64,000 nt of DNA, from positions 14,832,001-14,896,000 of the forward strand of contig OX291545.1 in the NCBI GenBank assembly GCA_946406115.1, read 5' to 3'. The number at the start of each line of letters is the position of its first letter. Positions within the stretch are counted from its first letter, which is position 1. Positions 49,539 to 61,300 of the stretch are shown in pieces. Under the pieces are notes generated by a model. It was given only the letters and a program-made list of their open reading frames with translations, was not told the origin of the DNA and did not search any database. Made by a program: the position numbers and the translations under genes. Origin of the DNA: Apoda limacodes. Taxonomy: Eukaryota > Arthropoda > Insecta > Lepidoptera > Limacodidae.

Positions 49539-50003
49539 GATAAGACTGCCTTTTTGGTATGGAAATGGTAAGGTTAGCTATAACTTTTAACCTTGTGTTT
49601 GTATTTTATTTTTGGTGTCTTATAAAGCATATCAATTTATCTCCCGTGGGCGCGGGATACTAAATATCGAACGGAACTGAAAATAACAAGCCTCATACAT
49701 GATTGAAAGTAATAATATCTATCCTTATGGGTGGTTTTTCTTTCGAAAACTACTGAAAAATGAGATATTTAGTAATTAAGTTTTTATAAATATTCATTAT
49801 CAATTTCATAAACTTTCCATGTCCGCTTACAGATTTCTCTTTCGTCGAATTCATGCAAGCGCGTGCACGACAATAAATAAGAAGTGTAAAGCTACCTCAA
49901 TTTTAAACCATTATTACACTCGGTACTGTTTTAATTGTATTAATCAACCAGTTCCAGATCCATTAAAAATAAAACAATTGTTTTATCGTTTTAAATTAAT
50001 GAA
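49539..50003. other. No gene seen
   Basis: AT-rich; the 77-codon frame at 49819-50052 runs into a dispersed repeat. Confidence 0.35.
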
Positions 50004-50576
50004 AACTTTTAACAAAAAAAACCCGCTTCAAAAAGATGCACTAAAAAGGTGAAAATACTATTTCTATATTCTAAAATACTTATTTCCAAAATTCTGATCT
50101 GAATTACAGTTTGAAGTTGGTGCCTATTTACTTACCTAGCAGGTTATAACACACTTCACATGCATGGCACCAGCTGGTTGTTTTTGTTAAAATATTATAC
50201 AATCATCGACATAAAATGCGTTTCACTAGTTCATGTCGTAATTCAGATCAGATTTTCATATATGTTTCCCCATTACTTGAAGACGCCTAGACCGATACGA
50301 TAAATTCTTTTTTTTTTTTCAAGAGGGCTGTCCCATGTGGAACCATATTAATATAGTCAATTTAAAACTGAAAGTTTTGAGAAGAAAATAATTGATGTTA
50401 ATTGGGAACTAGTGAAACGCCTTTTATGTCGATGATTGTATAATATTTTGGTACGAGTATGGATGTTTTTGGTGCAGATACGAGAAAAAAAGCAATTCGT
50501 CACTCAAAATTAAAAAATAAAATCTTTTTAACAAAAAACAACCAGCTTCAAAAGGTGCACTAAAAAGGTAAAAATA
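50004..50576 (+). repeat. Direct repeats flanking the inverted-repeat element
   Basis: 'cttttaacaaaaaaaacccg' with a following 'cttcaaaaagatgcactaaa' at about 50004-50056 recurs at about 50523-50576 as 'ctttttaacaaaaaacaacc' plus 'agcttcaaaaggtgcactaa'. Confidence 0.6.
50189..50449. mobile_element. MITE with 44-bp terminal inverted repeats
   Basis: 50189-50232 and 50406-50449 are reverse complements over 44 nt with one mismatch (arm begins AAAATATTATACAATCATCG). The outer flanks are also inverted: AGCTGGTTGTTTTTGTT at about 50172 matches the complement of 50526-50546. This suggests one element nested in, or extended by, another. No coding capacity. Confidence 0.75.
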
Positions 50577-50603
50577 ATTACCTACTCATGTATCCTCCTA
50601 AAC

Positions 50604-50756
50604 GGAGATCAGTGACACACCGACTGCAGCGCTACCTAACAGGTCCATTTGTGAATTCAAACCATGCAGGGACAAACCCACTCGAAAGTACAAAAAAAAA
50701 TAGTACTAAAATCTTCCCTGCCGTTTAGGAGATCAGTGACACACCGACTGCAGCGC
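50604..50756 (+). repeat. 28-29-nt direct repeat pair just upstream of the hAT relic
   Basis: GGAGATCAGTGACACACCGA... occurs at 50604-50632 and again at 50728-50756, essentially identical over 28 nt, with a spacing of 124 nt. Confidence 0.7.
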
Positions 50757-50789
50757 ATTAGCAATGAGTGGAAACAATTTTTTTTTTTT

Positions 50790-51765
50790 GGTTTTGTGGC
50801 ATTGTGTCGAGCTAATGACAATTTCCCTTCATTTTTTTTCTTTCATTGCATTATATATCAACAAGTTTTTTGTTCAAAAGTTCTAAACATGGAGGAGATT
50901 ATGGGCATTCCAATAAAAAATGTGAATTCCATCCGTGCACGTAGCTTGCAACGATGGCTCATTAAACTGCAGTTGAAAGACAGTGAGTCAGCTGAACACA
51001 CTGATTTAGTTCTTACACGGACGTCAGATGTTTGAGTCACGGGAAATTCCTATAAAGGTTTCAAGAATTTTTGCACGAATTAACAGCTTTTCTGGACGAA
51101 AGAGGTGATGACACTCAGATGCTGAAAAACGGAAAATGGCTGACAGATTTGGCATTTTTGACAGACATCACAATGCAATTAAACACCATTAACTTGGAGT
51201 TTCAAGGCAAAGAAAAATATTATTGAGATGATTAGCGCAATAAACGGATTCAAAAGTAAGTTTCAACTTGTGATAGATCAAATAAAAAAAAAGGATCTGA
51301 AACATTTTCCGTCTTTGAAAGCAAGGATTCCTCAGTCAAATTATTATATTTATGAGGCAGAATTATGACATATTTTGAGTCAATTCGAAACACGTTTTTA
51401 TGATTTTATTATTAGCTACTGAAATAACAAGTCAATTTAACATGGACTCGTGTTCTGTTGAAAATGAGTTACTGCAGATTGAAACAGATATATATCTCAA
51501 AGCCACCGCATCTGATACAAAATTCTGGTATTTTATATCTGAAGATAAATATCCGAATATAAGACATATCGCCCTTCAACTGTAATATTTAGGTCAACTT
51601 ACTTGTGCGAGTCTGCATTTTCTGAAAGTAAAATAATTAAGTCAAAATATCAGCAATTGTTTAACTTACGAACATTTGTCATCATGCTTGCGATTAGCAG
51701 TCGGTAATTACGTACCATCTTATGAAAAGTATGCTGAGGACATGCAGTGCCACGCTTCAACATCC
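50790..51765 (+). pseudogene. Decayed hAT-type transposase (GTF2IRD2/ZBED-like)
   Basis: Pieces in several frames, in the right order for this family: 'FHCIIYQQVFCSKVLNMEEI' and 'IRARSLQRW' (50790-51000), 'TDVRCLSHGKF' (about 51018), 'FLDERGDD...KWLTDLAFLTDI' with 'LNTINLEFQGK' (51060-51215), 'DLKHFPSLK' (about 51295), 'FWYFISEDKYPNIRHIALQL' (to 51582), and the C-terminal dimerisation block 'CESAFSESKIIKSKY' followed after a frameshift by 'EHLSSCLRLAVGNYVPSYEK' and 'MQCHAS' (51605-51760). Stops and at least three frameshifts show it is inactive. The N-terminal BED zinc finger is not found upstream. A hAT-like terminal repeat lies downstream at 52028-52053. Confidence 0.78.
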
Positions 51766-52027
51766 AAGGACACTCATCAAAGTTTAATATTAGAACTCTT
51801 TTGTTTTGTAACACCAATAAACTCGCAATTTCGAATTATTAAGAGGTTTTTTATTTATATTTTAGAGCAGACCTACACTTTCTTCACCTTAACTAAAGAA
51901 TGCATATTGTGCGGTAAAACTTATATCTATACGTATGCACCCTACCTAGACGACAATCCTGCATCACACATACTTGCGGCCTCTCATAGTCGATCGATCG
52001 TAGTCTAACAATATTAAGGTAGGTCGC

Positions 52028-52053
52028 CAGCAGTTCAAGTTTGAGTACCCCTG
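52028..52053 (+). repeat. Probable 3' terminal inverted repeat of the decayed hAT element
   Basis: Read inward from 52053 it starts CAGGGGTACTCAAACTTGAA, the usual CAGGGGT... type of hAT end. The 8 bases after it, GTGTAGGT, would be the target duplication. I did not find the matching 5' end, so the left side is probably deleted. Confidence 0.55.
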
Positions 52054-52292
52054 GTGTAGGTAGAGTGTCAAGCATACCCATAGTGTCTTTTTGTCGGGGA
52101 ATTTAGCATTTATGTTGTTTCTTCGAGAAAATTGATCGTTTTCGGGAATCGATCAATGACACTAATAGTTTGCAATTTTTTTTTTGGGGCAGTTCTCGGT
52201 AAAAGTTAGAAATTTAAGGTGTTTTTTTTTTGTTTTCAAAAATTTTAAGAAAATTTATTTTTTTACCGCATTAAGTGTATCTTTATCTTGTA

Positions 52293-52415
52293 CTAGACTT
52301 TGCCAGCGGCTCCGCCCGCCCTAAATTCGTTTATCGGCGTGGAACTCCTTAATTAACTCCAATTAATTATACCAATGAATTGCTATAGCATGCTATAGGT
52401 GCAGCAATAGTAGGA
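52293..52415 (-). mobile_element. Internally deleted Helitron remnant
   Basis: Minus strand: both ends present (A|TCCTACTA at 52415 and 'ggagccgctggcaaagtCTAG|T' at 52293) but only 123 bp remain between them. Confidence 0.65.
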
Positions 52416-52974
52416 TTTGTATAGAATAAAAAATCAAAAATATCATTTTTTATTGAAGAAAAAGCTTATTTTTTTTGACACATATCTTTGAGATTTTACG
52501 GTCAGAGTAAATTTTCAACTGAAATTATGGATTAACAGCGAATTTTGAAAGTGAAGAAAAAATGGGGAAATTAAACAGGTTCTTCTAAAGAATTTGTATA
52601 AAATAGAAAGTCAAAGTTAATTCAAAAAATAATTTAGGATCCTAAATTCAACACCATCCAGTCATAATACGAAAACTATAAAAATTTTGTAAATAGACTT
52701 CTGCTTAGCAAAATACAGTTATAAAAAACCAGTGCTTTAAATTATTTCTCACTCTAATCAATTTTTGAAGTGTGTGAGCCGCGCACATTTACGCATGCAA
52801 ATAAAAGTTTGTATGGCAGGCGGCCCATTTACAGAAAACACTCTTAAATAATATATACTTATTTTCCTGCATCAGACATAACCTTTAAAATATATTCTAC
52901 CCTCAGAATTTAATGAACAAGAACTTCTAAACTAGTGTGATAATATCCTTTCAGTTATCGGAAAGCTATCTCTT
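52416..52974. other. Intergenic, AT-rich
   Basis: No gene seen. It lies between a Helitron remnant and the 440-bp MITE. Confidence 0.4.
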
Positions 52975-53414
52975 AGGGCGCGTTCATTCTGGGATTAAGA
53001 GTTCCCACAAATGATACTTTTCACACTTTTGATAACGCCAGTTTTGCCACCGACACCTACCGTTCGTTTAGCTTTGAAACGTTACTAATAAAATTTTTGG
53101 TTACAAAACTTGCAAAACGAACGGTTGACGTACACACACTACGATAAAACACACACACACTACCATAAACAATGAATATGTATAGGCAGTTTAACAGATT
53201 AACACAAAAACCCCACCTCCAGACATGGGTCTAAAGTTTCATTATTCGGTGGCAAAAGTGACAAAAAAACAAAAATATCGTAAACGAACGCATGACAGTT
53301 TGTCACAGATGATACTAAAATTTTGATATTTTTGATACCAATGCTAAACGGACGGATGGCAGGTGGCAAAAGTAATGAAAATAATGATTCTGCATCCCAG
53401 AACGAACGCGCCCT
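52975..53414. mobile_element. 440-bp MITE with long inverted ends
   Basis: Outer ends AGGGCGCGTTCATTCTGGGA (52975-) and AGGGCGCGTTCGTTCTGGGA (complement of 53414-) differ at one base. The similarity continues inward: 'gttttgccaccgacacct...cgttcgtttagc' (about 53030-53065) pairs with 'gctaaacggacgg...caggtggcaaaag' (about 53343-53372). The middle is non-coding, with CA repeats. No clear target duplication. Confidence 0.8.
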
Positions 53415-53862
53415 TTCACAATAATTATAGGCAGCTAAAAGTGGTGAGGTAGCCTTACTTGAAGCCTTAGTTTTATTATATTAATTTTTAAGTTATTAGT
53501 TATGACATTTAAGTCGGCAATTTTTGTATGATACTGGGCTTTGGGCATTGGTCCATCAGCCAAAAGAAATACCGTCCGTCTCGTAGTTCTACGTTCCTGT
53601 GATGTGTGATGAAATGGTTTTTATTCAAAAATCTACTTATAAGCTGATTAATTTTTTAAATTTATTTTAGTGCCACAATGAATGAACAACTCTATAATTG
53701 CAAGCGCGCATAAAGGGCATAGAGAATAGTCAAAGAGTTCAATGCTTTTTAATAAAACGTTGCTAATGGCGACATTGTTTTTGTTTGTTTTGTGTAAGGA
53801 TTTCGGTATTGCGGTGTAAAAGTGGTGTAATTGTTTTTATAACCTAAGAATAGATTTTTATT
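53415..53862. other. Upstream region of CSN8
   Basis: It should hold the CSN8 promoter and 5' UTR. No TATA box at a convincing place; housekeeping genes often lack one. Confidence 0.4.
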
Positions 53863-56800
53863 ATGATTTCTAATTTTGATAAACTTTGTGAGGACTTAGA
53901 AAAACAAGAATTAGATGTAGGTATATTAAAATTCGCAATCTGTAGGTTAGGTTAGTATACCATTAGTTTAATTTAATTGTATAATTTTTTTTAGGCTTCC
54001 AATGGAGTTGCAAATGCTTCTACATATGCGCAACTGCTAGCCATATATTTGTACCAAAACGACCTGTAAGTACCAAATAATTACTTCTACCTCATTTAGG
54101 TCAGTTCAGCAAAACTTATAGATTACATTTCTTTTCCCTCGCGCTCCCTTTAAGTTACCCCAAAAAAAAGGGATAGTAATGTTTACTAACAATAGCGGCC
54201 TAGGGTGCGTTCCAAATCGCAACGAGGAAGTCAAAAAAGTGGTTTTGGTACGCGCGAGGTAGAGTAATTTTCCAACTGTCAAGTTGAATTCTTTACACTG
54301 CCATAGAAAAAGTTGAAAATCACTCCTGTCAGTGTGAAAATTAACTGTCAAACACTCGTTCCAGAACTGGTTGATTTTGCAACTGTACCAGGTGATAATC
54401 ACTTGACGTGATTTGGAACATAGCCTTAGTTTGCCAGAGTATGTTTGTAATACTGTGCGCAACATAGCAATAGTAGCAGTAAAATACTCAACACTGTGTG
54501 CAGCATGATAAGACATAAGAGTATGATCAGCTTTGCAAGACATACCACATTTTAACCTCAACGTTCAATGAGTGGCGCATAATTTTTTTGTGATATTTTA
54601 AGTAATAATAGCATCATGTAAAAACAAGGTTTTAATAAAAACATATCTTTAGGGCACAGTTGTATATCTTACAGTTTTGGAAAGAAGCACTGTTCAAAAT
54701 TTTCAAAGGCCATTTATCCTCAGAGAGAAAAATAAAGGAGCGCTTACTTTTTCTGCCCTCACTTGAGCTGTCTGCTTTACTTACTCCACTCTGTTTCTGA
54801 ATTTCAATAATGTTTTATATTCTGTTTTAGTTTCTTTAAAACCTGCTTGTTATAACTCAATCCGAATCAAACTAGAACCTCAAACAAAACAGTGATCAAA
54901 ACCACATGGTTATTATTATTAATGATTTAATGCAATTTCATATGAAATTCATCCAAAATCGATTCACAGAGCCATAAAAAACACCAAAATTAGAAAATCA
55001 TAATAATTATGTGACTGTACACATTAAAGCCAAAATGAAAAGAAAAAAACAAAATATGATGTTTCCAGTCCAATCTACATATATCAACAGTAATGCTATA
55101 AGGGTATTGAAGTCGTTACTTAGATAAATACATCACCAAAATTATCAATACATTGAACCTCCAAGTGCATTACATATATTTTGAAGGAAATCAAGAATTC
55201 TTAAAGCATTGATGTGAGACTGATAGTTTTGAAGAGCTTTGTTTATTTCAGAGGTACTTACATATGAAAGGCAAGCCACCGGTTATGATTTATTTGCTGG
55301 ACATAAATACATTTTCATATTTTTAATGAAAGTGTCAATAATTTAAAGGAAATATTACAATTTAGGTTGATAATTTACTGAATAAAAGATTTGAAACCAT
55401 AAACTGGCACTTTATTGTCAAATCTTAATTGCAGATCCAAAAAATAAAGGGTTGTAGACAAGATTCCATAATAAGATTTGCAGTCTGAAATTAAATTCAA
55501 TGTATTACTAAGTTTATTAAATGTAAAAAGGTATAACAGGTAGAAGCCAATGCCTTGAAAATCATGAAAAATTCATGGTTTGAGAGAATTATCCTTTTCG
55601 CTTTAAATGATTTAAAATAAAGTTACATAATTAATCGTAAACCATCATGGTATCTATTGTACTTTAACTCAGTCATAGTTAGGGCTTTTCACTGGTTTTG
55701 TAAACAATAAACCAAAAAAAACTGACTTTTCTGTTGTCATGTTTTATAATAGTCACTTTTATGTAATTTAAACCTAGTTTTTTTTTTACCTTTGAATATT
55801 AATAATCCTGCCTTTGTCAAAATCAAATTTGGCAAGGCTAAAGCCTAGTTACATTTTACTATATCATTAATCAAAAAATGGGTGATACCAGCATTCAATG
55901 AATCTTGCTCAAATGAGGTGCAATTTGTTACTGGCTCTGCTACAGCACACTCTAGACTTGAGCAGTGCGCAATATTAACCTAATGGCTTGTTGCTTCTCT
56001 CCTAACTTCTTTATTTTATGCTTGGTTCCAGACAGACAGGGGATGACTTGTTAAACTGTCCTCACTTGGTTGATATGTGTCAGCTATTAAACATAACACT
56101 TATGGTGTTCTTAAGCATGTTAAATGATAAAATACTAGAGCTGAATTTCTGTAACACTTGATTACATGTAGGCCCACAATTTGAATTATAATGTTTTTTA
56201 TTTCAATTGCTTTACAGACCATTCTACTGTAGTAGTTTATTCATTGTACTAGACTTGAAGCACTTTGCATATAGATAAGACTTCAGATTATTGTAACTAC
56301 TATCAAAATCAGAAAAACAGTGCTAAATTCCTGATTTATTATTTTTGGCAGATAAGGCCTTATTTTGTTGAGCAGTATTATTAGTATTTTTTGTTTATAG
56401 TATTCTTTTAAAAAGTTTCAAAAGCCCCTCTACTCACAATGTGTTATCAACACTCACCTTCACTTCCCTAGTTTCCCTCCTAGCGTAACCAAATATAATA
56501 AAATCCTTCTAGTGCTGCTGCTTTAAAAAAATATGTACCTGTCTATATTTTAATTTCAGATGTAATGCAAAATTTTTATGGAAAAGAATACCACAAAACA
56601 TAACTGGTAGCAATCCAGAAATAACTGCCATATGGGCTGTTGGACAAAAGTTGTGGAAAAAAGACTTGTCTGGAACTTACCAGGCACTTGCTGCTTATAA
56701 TTGGACAGAACCCATTGCTAATGTTATTAGAGCTCTAGAAGGTAAAAAGAATAAAAAAAAATTATATGATTTTTATTTTACTTTCCTCTTTATAACTTGT

Positions 56801-57214
56801 AAGCTAATATTTAGCTGAATAACCCTATATTCCATATATTCCATATTTTATTTTATATGTTGTCAGAACACCAAGGTCACTATTACCATACTATAAAGAT
56901 TTTTTATAATCTGGATAATAATTGTGTTACTAATACTAGATATCTACTGTTGTTGTCTAACAGATAGAGTGCGAGATCGTGCATTCAATTTAATGGGGCG
57001 CTCCTACAGTTCGGTATCTTTGGACACAGTAGTATCAATGACTGGACTTAGCAGAGAAGCAGCACTGCATGCTTGTAGAGACCGAAAATGGAGTATTGAC
57101 GAAGACGGTGTCACTATCAGTCCCACACCGCCCACTAGACCTGCCCCTCTGCACACATCTAGTGAAGACCAACTATTTAAACTGACAGAATTTGTGTCAT
57201 TCTTAGAAAATTAA
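53863..57214 (+). CDS. CSN8: COP9 signalosome complex subunit 8 (four exons, complete)
   Basis: Joining 53863-53916, 53995-54065, 56560-56741 and 56964-57214 gives 558 nt, a 185-residue protein with stop. Every intron is GT-AG (78, 2494 and 222 bp) and the frame is kept across all junctions. The product follows the CSN8 family from end to end: N-terminal 'CEDLEKQELD', then 'YAQLLAIYLYQND', 'FLWKRIP', 'IWAVGQKLWKKD', and the C-terminal signature 'FVSFLEN' just before the stop (human CSN8 ends in a very similar 'YVAFLEN'). The family is a PCI-like helical-repeat subunit of the COP9 signalosome, which removes NEDD8 from cullin-RING ligases. CSN8 is a scaffold subunit with no catalytic residues. 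At 185 residues it is slightly shorter than the human protein of about 209, mainly in the loop before the C-terminus. The start is the first ATG of the open exon and gives the expected N-terminus. An inverted-repeat element sits in intron 2. The gene converges on chitin synthase. Confidence 0.93.
54200..54429. mobile_element. MITE-like inverted-repeat element in CSN8 intron 2
   Basis: Left end CTAGGGTGCGTTCCAAATC and right end, read inward from 54429, CTAAGGCTATGTTCCAAATC resemble each other as imperfect terminal inverted repeats. No clear target duplication. A 151-codon minus-strand frame crossing it is a by-product. Confidence 0.5.
54430..56559. other. Rest of CSN8 intron 2
   Basis: AT-rich single-copy-looking sequence ending in a pyrimidine-rich tract and the acceptor at 56558-56559. 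No further exon or RNA gene seen. Confidence 0.5.
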
Positions 57215-57253
57215 GTAAGTATTTATGTAAGAGGCTTAAAAATTTATGAAAAA

Positions 57254-57259
57254 AATAAA
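57254..57259 (+). terminator. Polyadenylation signal AATAAA for CSN8
   Basis: AATAAA lies 40 nt after the CSN8 stop codon. A second AATAAA at 57313-57318 is an alternative. Which one is used cannot be told from sequence alone. Confidence 0.5.
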
Positions 57260-58266
57260 GAAATGAAAGGGCCACAAAACTGCTATTACTGTGCACATGA
57301 CTCTCAATAATTAATAAACAGACAGGAGGCTATCAATACCAAGTAATGTTTGCTATATTCAAGTCATAGTTTGTCACCTACTAACAATCAGAACATTTGA
57401 TTTATGTATTCATTATACATTTGTATTTAGTTGCTGTTTCTATACAAAAAATCTTTTCCCATTGTAATAATTTTGTATTTTATGTGGATTAATAATGCAC
57501 ACAGTTAAGTTTCTGAAATTGCTTTTTAATTCAAAGTATAAAACTATGCTTCAGTTAGTGCACAGCTTAATTAACACACAGCTAGCCCACACGCCTTTTG
57601 CATTAGTCGATGCACCACCCATGCGCGCAAGATGAGGCACAATTGTTTTGGCTTATTTTGTATAGGACGCTCGCGTAGTTCCGAGCGCTTCCGATCGGTA
57701 CGAACATCGCGTGATCGTGAATTTTGTATGGTGTGAGCTCGCTGTGTGTTTATTAACTTGTGGTTAGTGGCAGTGTAAAAACATAAAAGCTGATAAATAA
57801 GTCTTAATCAATCGAAATGTGGTTGGTATTCAGACAATTTACTTTATTACAGAATCCTCCTCAATACAATGAAATCGAATAACATATTTATATTGAGATA
57901 ATTAACTAACAGTTAAGTAATGTAAAAATAAAACAGATTTTGATTGTTTTAAATAAAAATTTAAACTGAATTTAAAATCTTGACAATTTACTAATTATAC
58001 TAAATTCCATAAAATAGTTGCTAATTTCTGCCGCAACATTCTTCTTATATACACAAATTCATTCAACATCGTCCTGTACGTATTTATATTTCAATTATAA
58101 ACAATGGAAGCCTATAATTATGCAAATTCGAATCATTACTTAAAAAAAAATACAGTCCAACATGCATTCGTCAATTCTTCCACATTGCAAATAAAATAAT
58201 TACTTACATCTAATTAACAACACTATAGTAGGTATATAATGAGTATCTACATTCTGTATAAAATAT
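57260..58266. other. Intergenic space between convergent CSN8 and chitin synthase
   Basis: It contains the 3' flanks of both genes. A less AT-rich stretch at about 57580-57760 with several CpGs does not encode anything I recognise. Confidence 0.5.
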
Positions 58267-58272
58267 TTTATT
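58267..58272 (-). terminator. Possible polyadenylation signal for chitin synthase
   Basis: TTTATT on the plus strand reads AATAAA on the minus strand, 57 nt after the stop. It would give a very short 3' UTR. Further copies lie downstream, for example near 57846 and 57747. Confidence 0.35.
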
Positions 58273-58328
58273 CATGTCCTTAATTTAGTTTTGGCAACTG
58301 TTAGGATCTGCGTGGGTAGTTCGCAAGT

Positions 58329-61300
58329 TCACTGATATCTGCCTTGGAAGGTGACTTGGTTCTGTCGCGGTTGAAGTCGCATAGAGTTCGCGTCGTCATC
58401 TCCGAGTGACGCTTCGTAGGCTCTATTGACTTGTCCCCCTCCATTTGGCTCCCCAAACACGTCTTTGACAGACACGCTGGCGTGCGATGGCCGGTGACGC
58501 ATATTGTTATTGAGCTATAAGAAAATCAAATACGTACTCGATTTTGTGAGAATTTTATATTGCATTATATACAATAAGTATGCATACCTAATACTTAAAA
58601 ATTGGCTAGAGTCATAGATCGGAGTAGGTAAAGCTTTTTAGTGTCAATGATCTCAAAAGTGTGACATGCCTACGGAATTTAAACGAAAAATGACGTTAGC
58701 ATATAATAGTAAATAAATTTATTAAGAATTTATTTGCATGTAAAAAATATTTTTCTAAAAAACAGCGATGTTAGATAAAAACTTGCTAAACTCGTACGTA
58801 TATGTATTTAAATAACAATCTTAATTAGATTTAATCCATCCCTAAGTATCCCGGATTTTTTTATAACAGTTTTTAAATATGGCATATCTTCGCATTATGA
58901 CATCATGAACCAAGTCCCAAAAAAAGGCTCTGTCTACTCCGATCACTGGTCATAAATAACGAAGGAAAACGTGGTTATTTTGCGATATATCTAAAAGTAC
59001 TAATAGTAAGAAGATGATAGAAGTCAGTTCTAATTCATTTAAGCTCCTAGAAATATTTAACATGCAATTTTATCAAAAAAATTTACATACATGAAAGTTC
59101 ATATGAAACAATCAGAAGAAGTCAATTATGAAAGAAATATTTAATATTTGAACGTACCACTCAATACCAAAATGTTAAAAAAATTAAATAGTCATTGAAA
59201 TATTAAATGAAATTTAGTAGTATTTAAAAGAATCGTTAAAAATAAGTTAATTACGCTATACCTATTGTTATATGTATGTAGGTTTTACATGATAATATTA
59301 TACAGGTTAATAATGTTGATGATATGAACTTACTATCCCACTTACTCCGTAGTCGTTATTGGCACCTAGCGTTTGCATTTGCGATTTTCTTCTTTCTGCC
59401 ATCACAGAGTTCCTTCTCGTTTCTAAAGCTTTGAGTGTTTCTCTACGAAGTGTCATCTTGCGATTAAGAACAGGTGTTCCTTTAAAAAAACAGTTGTTTC
59501 TATTTTTATAAAGTAATGATGCGTTACTATGAAATAGAGACCTAGACTTGTGGCATAAAATAGTGTTTATGTCTTATTTTTGTTACAATTACTTTGAAAA
59601 CTAATAGTAAGTCAACTTGGATGTTCGACAGAGCAACTATATTTATATATTTTTGGACATTACACACAGCGCCATCTAGACCCAAAGTAAACAAAGCTTG
59701 TGTTATGGGTACCAGACAACGGATATAAATACATATAATAACTTTCATTTTTGTGAATGCATACATATCATACATAATTACACCCAGACTCAAGACAAGC
59801 ACAAATATTTTTACATAAATGTTTGTGTATTGCCGGAATCGAACTCACACCCTCTGCACAGCAGCCGCCCACACTGTCAACTACGCTGCGAGGGAGAACT
59901 ATTGTATGCTGTTTGAAGCAGAGCGCCAACCCTCTCGAGAAACACCGATCCGATATATATATATATATCTCTGGATATTACTAACTATTATAAAGAGGTG
60001 CAGTTTGTAAGTTTGGATGTAGGAGGCAGTCTCTAAAACTACTCATTAGATTTCAAAAAGTCTTTGAACTATATTGAAAATGGACTTTCAGGGTGGACAT
60101 AGGCTATATTATGTTAAAAATGTTATAAATATTATAATTTCTTGATTTAAAATATCCATATGTGTAAGTCAAATCTGAAGACAAAATGCACCTTTCCTTA
60201 ACGATGCAACGTTATTATCCCACCCCACAGGAATAATAGGTGAGACAGAAAAAAAATATACAATACTTATTCTTGATCAAAATTTTCCTCAGTAATTTTT
60301 TTTTTCTGCTGGTTACTATTCCTAACGTCGAAACGGTGCTTACAATTTTTTTTTTTTAATAGAATTTTATTACATTTAACAGTCACAATCTGTTTAGTAT
60401 GTTAGACACAGACTAATGGTCAAAATATTTAACTGTTTATTTTTAATTTTTTTGTGCTTGTCCCTAGTAACCTATGAAAAATTGGTCCACCTATTACCTA
60501 CATTTAGTACTTGTATCAAGATAACACTTGAAATGATCAACTTGGAACAATTAAAAAATGAAAATCTTGGACTTAATAATAATAAATAATTTTATCGTCT
60601 TTAACAATTTTTTAATTTTAATAATTTTTTAATAATTTATTTTGATTATTTCCCATAACATACATTGACAATACATGTTGTGGGAAACTGGTCACCCAAA
60701 CTAGGTTTCCCTGTGTCTTAGGTAACCAAGTCTCCACCACTCAGAAACAAGAGCTAACAAATTAGGGCTAATAAATAATCTTATAGCTAAAAACAAGCAT
60801 TTCAAGGGTGTACGTGTGTGTGGTGTGTGTGTTTGTGTGTGTGAATGAATTTATGGTATGTGAGAATGATGATGTAATGTAATAGTGTAAGAATTTTAAC
60901 TTTTTTTATTGTTTTTTTTTATTAATTTAAACTAGAAGTATCTGTAAGTAGTCACCTAGAGAAAAAGATTTTCAGTATCGGTGTAGTTCAGTGTTCGTAA
61001 CCAATTTACAAGGTGTTTTTTACCAACTTTTTTTATTTTTGGGAATAAATTTATTTTTTTACTTACAAGATTGTACAATTTGTTTCCTAAGAAGAAGAAG
61101 CGTTTTTTAACAAAAGTTTTCGTTTTTGGAATCTTACAAATTTTAGTGGTGATTCTCTTTTTTAAATTTGGGTGATTATTATCGTACACTAGCTGAAAGT
61201 GTTTCGTCATTATGGTGTTAAGTACGAACAGTTGTCGTACTGACAAGGTATTGGTTTCATTGTGCAGCTGATTTGTGGGGAATAGACGTGGTTTTGATAT

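Noticed and set aside
54106..54561. 151-codon minus-strand frame in CSN8 intron 2
   Set aside because: It crosses a MITE with inverted ends, has no recognisable domain, and lies within an intron supported by good splice sites on the other strand.
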